A stretch of 64,000 nucleotides of DNA from assembly GCF_000397205.1 (NCBI RefSeq), contig NC_021237.1, positions 5,129,501 through 5,193,500 on the forward strand, given 5' to 3'. The DNA comes from Pseudomonas protegens CHA0 (GTDB lineage: Bacteria; Pseudomonadota; Gammaproteobacteria; Pseudomonadales; Pseudomonadaceae). Below, piece after piece: positions 59,578 through 64,000 of this stretch (positions are counted from its first letter, which is position 1; each line of letters begins with the position of its first letter). Made by a program: the position numbers and the translations under genes. The notes beneath the pieces were generated by a model. That model saw only the letters and a program-made list of their open reading frames with translations. It made no database searches and was not told the DNA's origin.

Positions 59578-59735
59578 AATTGGCTATTTTTTGGCCATTT
59601 CCGGCTATTTTTTTCAAGCGTGAAAAAAAATCTTCAACCGCCAAAGCCTTGTAAACCCGCGCTCTGCTCCAAGTCCCCCCCCCTTCTCGGGCTCGCCTGC
59701 GCCCATCGGTCGCCCCACGCCCCCGAAAATATCCT

Positions 59736-59741
59736 TATAAT
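59736..59741 (+). promoter_or_regulatory. candidate -10 element for nrdB
   Basis: TATAAT matches the consensus exactly and lies 255 bp before the nrdB start. The -35 region is GC-rich and weak, so an activator or different start may be used. Confidence 0.4.
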
Positions 59742-59995
59742 GCGTCCTCAAAACGGGCCTGCAACATTCCCTTACCGGATGAAAACGACCTGCTGAATCC
59801 TGCGCAGGAGCTGGCACGCCAAGCTCCGCCCGACAGCGGCCTCCAGGCACCCGGACACGTATTTCTGTTTATTGCCTGCGTTCACTGCTGCAACAAACGA
59901 TTTCCAATGATTTAACGCGGCCAGCGTGCCGTGTGAAAAACCACCCCTTTTGTTTTCACACGGGCATCTGGCCCTCGAGCAGGAGACGACACGTC

Positions 59996-61243
59996 ATGCT
60001 GAGCTGGGACGAATTCGATAAAGAAGAAGGTGAAGTTGCGGTCAAAGGCGCCAACGCCGGCCACGCTACTGAAGCCAACATGGACCGCCTCGACAGCGCC
60101 GGTGGCGCCGCCGCTCTCGAAGCCCGTACCGTGACTGCCAGCGACTCCGCTGCCGTAGCCCGCGCCAAGGCGTCTCTGGATCAGCTCGACATCGCCGAAG
60201 GCCTGGCCGAGCTGGAAGGCTCTTCCGCCCGTGTCGCGGTTGACGAGAAGCGCATGATCAACTGCCGCGCCGACCTCAACCAGCTCGTGCCGTTCAAGTA
60301 TGACTGGGCCTGGCAGAAGTACCTCGACGGCTGCGCCAACCACTGGATGCCGCAAGAGGTCAACATGACCGCCGACATCGCCCTGTGGAAAAACCCGGAA
60401 GGCCTGACCGACGACGAGCGTCGCATCGTCATGCGCAACCTGGGCTTCTTCTCCACCGCCGACTCCCTGGTTGCCAACAACCTGGTACTGGCCGTGTACC
60501 GCCTGATCACCAACCCGGAATGCCGCCAGTACATCCTGCGCCAGGCGTTCGAAGAGGCGATCCACACCCACGCCTACCAGTACTGCATCGAATCGCTGGC
60601 CATGGATGAAGGCGAGATCTTCAACATGTACCACGAGATTCCATCGGTCGCGAAGAAAGCCGCCTGGGGCCTGAAGTACACCCGTTCGATCTCCGATCCG
60701 AAGTTCGAAACCGGCACCGTCGACACCGACAAGGAACTGCTGCGCAACCTGATCGCCTACTACTGCGTTCTGGAAGGCATCTTCTTCTATTGCGGCTTCA
60801 CCCAGATCCTGTCCATGGGCCGTCGCAACAAAATGACCGGTGTTGCCGAGCAGTTCCAGTACATCCTGCGCGACGAATCCATGCACCTGAACTTCGGCAT
60901 CGACGTGATCAACCAGATCAAGATCGAAAACCCGCACCTGTGGGATGCCGAGATGAAGGAAGAGGCGACCCAGATGATCCTCCAGGGCACCCAACTGGAG
61001 ATCGAATACGCTCGCGACACCATGCCGCGCGGTGTACTGGGCATGAACGCCGCGATGATGGAGGACTACCTCAAGTTCATCGCCAACCGTCGCCTGTCGC
61101 AGATCGGCCTGAAGGAAGAGTACCCAGGTACCACCAACCCGTTCCCATGGATGAGCGAGATCATGGACTTGAAGAAAGAGAAGAACTTCTTCGAGACCCG
61201 CGTGATCGAGTACCAGACTGGCGGAGCCTTGAGCTGGGATTGA
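59996..61243 (+). CDS. nrdB: class Ia ribonucleoside-diphosphate reductase, beta subunit
   Basis: A 415-residue NrdB. The diiron and radical site is clear in [13 protein letters not shown]: Glu187, His190 and the radical Tyr194. Further metal ligands lie in [12 protein letters not shown] and [10 protein letters not shown]. The N-terminal 85 residues are an extension with an internal imperfect repeat ([13 protein letters not shown] and [13 protein letters not shown]). It supplies the tyrosyl radical to NrdA. AGGAG precedes the ATG at 59996. Confidence 0.96.
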   Translation: MLSWDEFDKEEGEVAVKGANAGHATEANMDRLDSAGGAAALEARTVTASDSAAVARAKASLDQLDIAEGLAELEGSSARVAVDEKRMINCRADLNQLVPFKYDWAWQKYLDGCANHWMPQEVNMTADIALWKNPEGLTDDERRIVMRNLGFFSTADSLVANNLVLAVYRLITNPECRQYILRQAFEEAIHTHAYQYCIESLAMDEGEIFNMYHEIPSVAKKAAWGLKYTRSISDPKFETGTVDTDKELLRNLIAYYCVLEGIFFYCGFTQILSMGRRNKMTGVAEQFQYILRDESMHLNFGIDVINQIKIENPHLWDAEMKEEATQMILQGTQLEIEYARDTMPRGVLGMNAAMMEDYLKFIANRRLSQIGLKEEYPGTTNPFPWMSEIMDLKKEKNFFETRVIEYQTGGALSWD

Positions 61244-61268
61244 TTCCCGGATCAATGACACAAACAAG

Positions 61269-61296
61269 AAGCCCTGACCTGGTCAGGGCTTTTTTA
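61269..61296 (+). terminator. nrdB terminator
   Basis: AAGCCCTGACC pairs with GGTCAGGGCTT and is followed by a T run, 25 bp after the stop. Confidence 0.9.
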
Positions 61297-61399
61297 TTGG
61301 CCGCACCAATGTACACAGGGACTGGCTCATCAAAGTACGTGCAGGCTGCATGACCTGCCGCTATAAAGAACCCTCTTCCGCTTAAGGATCAAAGCGCCC

Positions 61400-62380
61400 A
61401 TGAAATTCGATACCGCGTACTGCATCAGCCTCGACGACAAGTTGTCGATCTATGACGTGCGTGATCTGAATTTCGATGAAACCCTGGTCTTCGATTCGGC
61501 CAGGGAAAGTTTCCAGTGCCCCAACGATGCATGCCGCGCAGCGTTCGATAGCACTAATCAACTAGGCACTTTCAACGCCAAGAACGTCAACTACATCCGC
61601 ACGCCGCATTTCAAGAACCTGCCCGCCACGCTTCATATAGAAGGATGCCCTTATGGGGTCAGCAAAAGCGCCGGTAGCGTGGAAGGCACCGCGACCGAAG
61701 AGGAACGCGAGGAGCATTTCCCCTCGGAGCTGCTCTTAAGCCGCCGTGAATACGTGCGCAAGCCGGCTAGCCCCCAAGCGGCAGTGGATGCCCCACAGGA
61801 CACTCCGCCAGCCGCTACGGCCAGTTCGCACAAGCCCCATCCCGGGCGCGACACTACCCCGGACAAGACCAGCGTCTTCGCCCACCCAGTGGAGTGCTTT
61901 GTGTCGAACATCGACGACAAGGAACTGCTCAAGCGCATGCCGCTGAAGGTCGGCGAACACACGGCCAGCTACGCCTCATTCTTCAAGAAGATCGAGTACC
62001 TGCTGGACAACAAGGGGCTTATCTACTGGGGCAAGATCAAGGAGATCAAGGACTACACCCAAAGCTTTCGCATCGATTTCGAGCAGAAAGTCTGGTTCAA
62101 GGCAGAGGGCGAAACCAAGAAGAAGCCCTACTCGGTCAATGTCTACCTGAGCAAGAAGCTGATCGACAGCTACCGCAAGCGCAAAGCCTTCCTCGAGGAG
62201 ATCAAGGGCGCCGCCGACAGCCAGCGGGAGCTGTACTGTTTCTTCTATGGCGTGACGCCGGCGCTCAAGCAAGTGCCGAGCAAGAAAGACCCCGAGTCGA
62301 CCTTCGGGGTCTTCAGCGCCAATATCGAGAACCTGGATCACTTCGTGATCCGTGAGGCGCCGGGGCTGGAAGCAAAATAA
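61400..62380 (+). CDS. protein of unknown function with N-terminal CX4C...HX3C zinc-finger-like domain
   Basis: A 326-residue protein with three parts. Residues 1-90 contain Cys40, Cys45, His79 and Cys83 (FQCPNDACRAAF and LHIEGCPYG), a likely zinc site resembling the N-terminal region of CoiA-type proteins. Residues 122-158 are a Pro/Ala-rich linker. The C-terminal 165 residues (HPVECFVSNIDDKELLKRMP, then IYWGKIKEIKDYTQSF and VNVYLSKKLIDSYRKR) form a basic domain I do not recognise. It is 156 bp after nrdB and beyond the terminator, so probably has its own promoter. A nucleic-acid-related role is a guess. Confidence 0.75.
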   Translation: MKFDTAYCISLDDKLSIYDVRDLNFDETLVFDSARESFQCPNDACRAAFDSTNQLGTFNAKNVNYIRTPHFKNLPATLHIEGCPYGVSKSAGSVEGTATEEEREEHFPSELLLSRREYVRKPASPQAAVDAPQDTPPAATASSHKPHPGRDTTPDKTSVFAHPVECFVSNIDDKELLKRMPLKVGEHTASYASFFKKIEYLLDNKGLIYWGKIKEIKDYTQSFRIDFEQKVWFKAEGETKKKPYSVNVYLSKKLIDSYRKRKAFLEEIKGAADSQRELYCFFYGVTPALKQVPSKKDPESTFGVFSANIENLDHFVIREAPGLEAK

Positions 62381-62392
62381 CCTCCTTCGGTT

Positions 62393-63592
62393 TCAATGCT
62401 TGGGCAGCTCCAGAGCGACGGCCCCGGGGTGCTTCCTGACCAACGCATACGGCAGCACCGCCCACTCAGGCCCGTCACAGGCCCGCGCTACCCGAGGAAA
62501 GTAGGCCTTGAGGAACAGCCCCTTGGGAGTGAAGTACCAACTGTTATCGCCCCAGACGCTCTCATCGCTGTAGTTGCAGCCCTCGTCGGGGTCGGTCGGC
62601 TCGCGCATCTTGGCGGGGTACAAGGCGCGAAACTGCTGGACCAGCCAGGGTGCCAGTTTTTCCTGGGTGTATTCGTAGAGGCCTGTGCGCTCAGCTTCGG
62701 TGAGACGAGTGTCCCCTTTGCCATTGCGGTCGCTGTGCAATAGCGGTTTGCCTTGCCCCACCCAGAGCACATCGGACAGTGACAACGGGTGGCCACTGTT
62801 CACGTCGATATTCATGGGGGAGTCGCCAAAGTCCGGGTGAGCACCGCCGCAGGAATAGCTGGTGGAGATATTCACGCTCAGTACCGCCGCTGAGAAGAAC
62901 TGTGGTTTTACCGTCTGCATGAATTCGCCCTCCTGGGAGCCGGCTCCCAGCAGGCACTCGTGGTAGGCGCTCACCTCGCGCCACAGACGCTCCATCAACA
63001 ACTGATTGAGACGCTGTTGCTGAGCTTCCGGGTAACCGCCGACCACCTTGAACATCGACAGCTTCGACCCTGGCTCGCTCCACCATTGCAGGGTGTAACC
63101 CATGAAGCTCTGCTGCTTGCCCTGCTTGAGGGCCAGGCCCTGCAGGCGCAGGTATTCGTACAGATCATTCGGATAAAGCTGCGCCAGATAGGGCAACGCA
63201 TCCGGCTTGGGCGCCTCAGCCTTGGCCGTGGACAACTGCACATCGAGAGTCTTGCCCTTGGAGTCCTGCCACTGCCCCTGCCAGCCATCGGCAGTTTGCT
63301 GCAACTTGAAGGTGGGCAGGGCCGCCTGCTCATCGTCAGGGCGGCCTCCTCCCTCCCGCAGCTCCAGCGCCTGCCCGACAAGCGTGCCGTTGAGTGCCAG
63401 ATCATGGTGATACTTCTGATAGAAATATCGCCCTGTGACGTCCTTGGGATCGCCGGTATTGATTTCCAGCACAATCGGCATCTTGCCCAGAGTGCCGCTG
63501 AGAACCTGTCGAGAGGGCGAGGCCTGCAGACCCTGAAGGTAGATACACAGCAACAGGGCACCGAGGATCTGGCGCATCAATCCGTTGAACAT
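62393..63592 (-). CDS. secreted protein of unknown function (DUF3298-like C-terminus)
   Basis: A 399-residue precursor with a signal peptide (LMRQILGALLLCIYLQGLQA). The C-terminal part has SVNISTSYSCGGAHPDFGDS, then DVNSGHPLSLSDVLW and WYFTPKGLFLKAYFP, similar to the RsiV/DUF3298 pattern of extracytoplasmic proteins. The N-terminal part (VLSGTLGKMPIVLEINTGDP) looks beta-rich. GGGAG lies five bases before the ATG at 63592. It is convergent with the gene at 61400, with 12 bp between them. Function unknown. Confidence 0.75.
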   Translation of the reverse strand: MFNGLMRQILGALLLCIYLQGLQASPSRQVLSGTLGKMPIVLEINTGDPKDVTGRYFYQKYHHDLALNGTLVGQALELREGGGRPDDEQAALPTFKLQQTADGWQGQWQDSKGKTLDVQLSTAKAEAPKPDALPYLAQLYPNDLYEYLRLQGLALKQGKQQSFMGYTLQWWSEPGSKLSMFKVVGGYPEAQQQRLNQLLMERLWREVSAYHECLLGAGSQEGEFMQTVKPQFFSAAVLSVNISTSYSCGGAHPDFGDSPMNIDVNSGHPLSLSDVLWVGQGKPLLHSDRNGKGDTRLTEAERTGLYEYTQEKLAPWLVQQFRALYPAKMREPTDPDEGCNYSDESVWGDNSWYFTPKGLFLKAYFPRVARACDGPEWAVLPYALVRKHPGAVALELPKH

Positions 63593-63713
63593 GGAAACTC
63601 CCTTGCATGAAAAGGCCGCCAGCGTCGTCAGCAGCGCCTGGGCCTGTGGTAAGCGACGAGCAATTATGGACCGGCGCCCCAGGACAATCGAGCGGCCAAG
63701 CGTGACGCTTCTA

Positions 63714-64000
63714 TCACTTCAGGCACATGCTCAGCAGCACCAGAAACAACAGACCGATGTAAACCCTCGCATGTACCCGGTCAGGGATCCTGCCGATCCA
63801 GGGCGCGGCCAGACGAATACCCAGCAACGAACCCAGGGTGAGGACAAAAAACGCCAGCAGGTCGACATAACCGACAAACCAGGGGCCCAGATCGAAGCGG
63901 CTATAGCCTGCCAGCGCCATATAGGTCGCAGTACCCGCCAGCGCCACGGGGACACTCAGCGGATTGGCCATGGAGGTGGCCTGGGTCATGCTCAGGCCGC
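63714..64000 (-). CDS. TauE/SafE-family permease (C-terminal part, runs off the window)
   Basis: The open frame continues past the window edge. The visible 94 residues have GLSMTQATSMANPLSVPVAL, DLLAFFVLTLGSLLGIRLA and VYIGLLFLVLLSMCLK, typical of the last helices of TauE/SafE permeases, which export sulfite or organosulfonates in characterised members. The substrate is not known here. Confidence 0.78.
   Translation of the reverse strand, partial: GLSMTQATSMANPLSVPVALAGTATYMALAGYSRFDLGPWFVGYVDLLAFFVLTLGSLLGIRLAAPWIGRIPDRVHARVYIGLLFLVLLSMCLK

Larger units (their letters stand above)
59245..59995. other. long intergenic region upstream of nrdB
   Basis: This 751-bp gap has no credible gene. 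It holds a hairpin at about 59279-59304 (CCGCAAGA/CTTGCGG), a NrdR-like box at 59562-59577, two GGCTATTTTTT direct repeats 21 bp apart (59582 and 59603), and a perfect -10 TATAAT at 59736-59741 with a weak -35. Confidence 0.65.

Overview
The window is about 62-65% GC, densely coded Pseudomonas chromosome. Product sequences and gene content (oprH-phoP-phoQ, pcpS, amrZ, rsmA/csrA, the aru/ast and aot-argR arginine clusters, flgBCDE, flgAMNZ) point to the P. fluorescens/P. protegens group. No phage, transposase, integrase or CRISPR array was seen. The accessory-looking material is a three-gene operon of unknown function (26986-31209), two small sigma-54-type genes (31867-32309) and two uncharacterised genes near the right edge.

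Left block (1-12.3 kb): the start of dctA with a sigma-54 promoter and paired DctD-like enhancer palindromes, a divergent AraC regulator, oprH-phoP-phoQ behind a four-hexamer PhoP box array, a secreted dienelactone hydrolase-like enzyme, the phosphopantetheinyl transferase pcpS, an OmpR/EnvZ-type two-component pair, and nrdA with a long leader carrying a DnaA box and paired NrdR boxes.

Flagellar and chemotaxis block (12.4-20.2 kb): flgBCDE (minus, sigma-54 promoter), cheV-cheR (minus), and flgA, flgM, flgN, flgZ (plus). It is followed by an MFS transporter, a glutamylpolyamine synthetase-like enzyme, a LysR regulator and a soluble histidine kinase paired with a TPR-containing response regulator.

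Middle block (27-42.5 kb): the unknown operon (large helical-repeat protein, PcfJ-like protein, membrane-anchored protein), tRNA-Arg(CCT), the two small genes, an isolated phnN, amrZ, mgtE, two identical tRNA-Arg(ACG), tRNA-Ser(GCT), csrA, lysC, alaS, ltaE, and an FMN riboswitch in front of a lumazine synthase paralogue.

Arginine block (42.6-56.1 kb, all minus): aotJ-aotQ-aotM-aotO-aotP-argR encodes uptake and the ArgR regulator. aruC-aruF-aruG-astD-astB-small protein-astE encodes the arginine succinyltransferase pathway from arginine to glutamate plus succinate. ArgR-type motifs lie in front of aotJ and aruC. Intrinsic terminators sit after the first gene of each operon.

Right end (56.6-64 kb): acsA, a DUF2790-type small secreted protein, nrdB, a protein with an N-terminal CX4C...HX3C motif, a secreted protein and the end of a TauE/SafE permease. 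nrdA and nrdB, adjacent in P. aeruginosa, are about 48 kb apart here in the same orientation, which suggests a rearrangement placed the flg-to-acsA segment between them.
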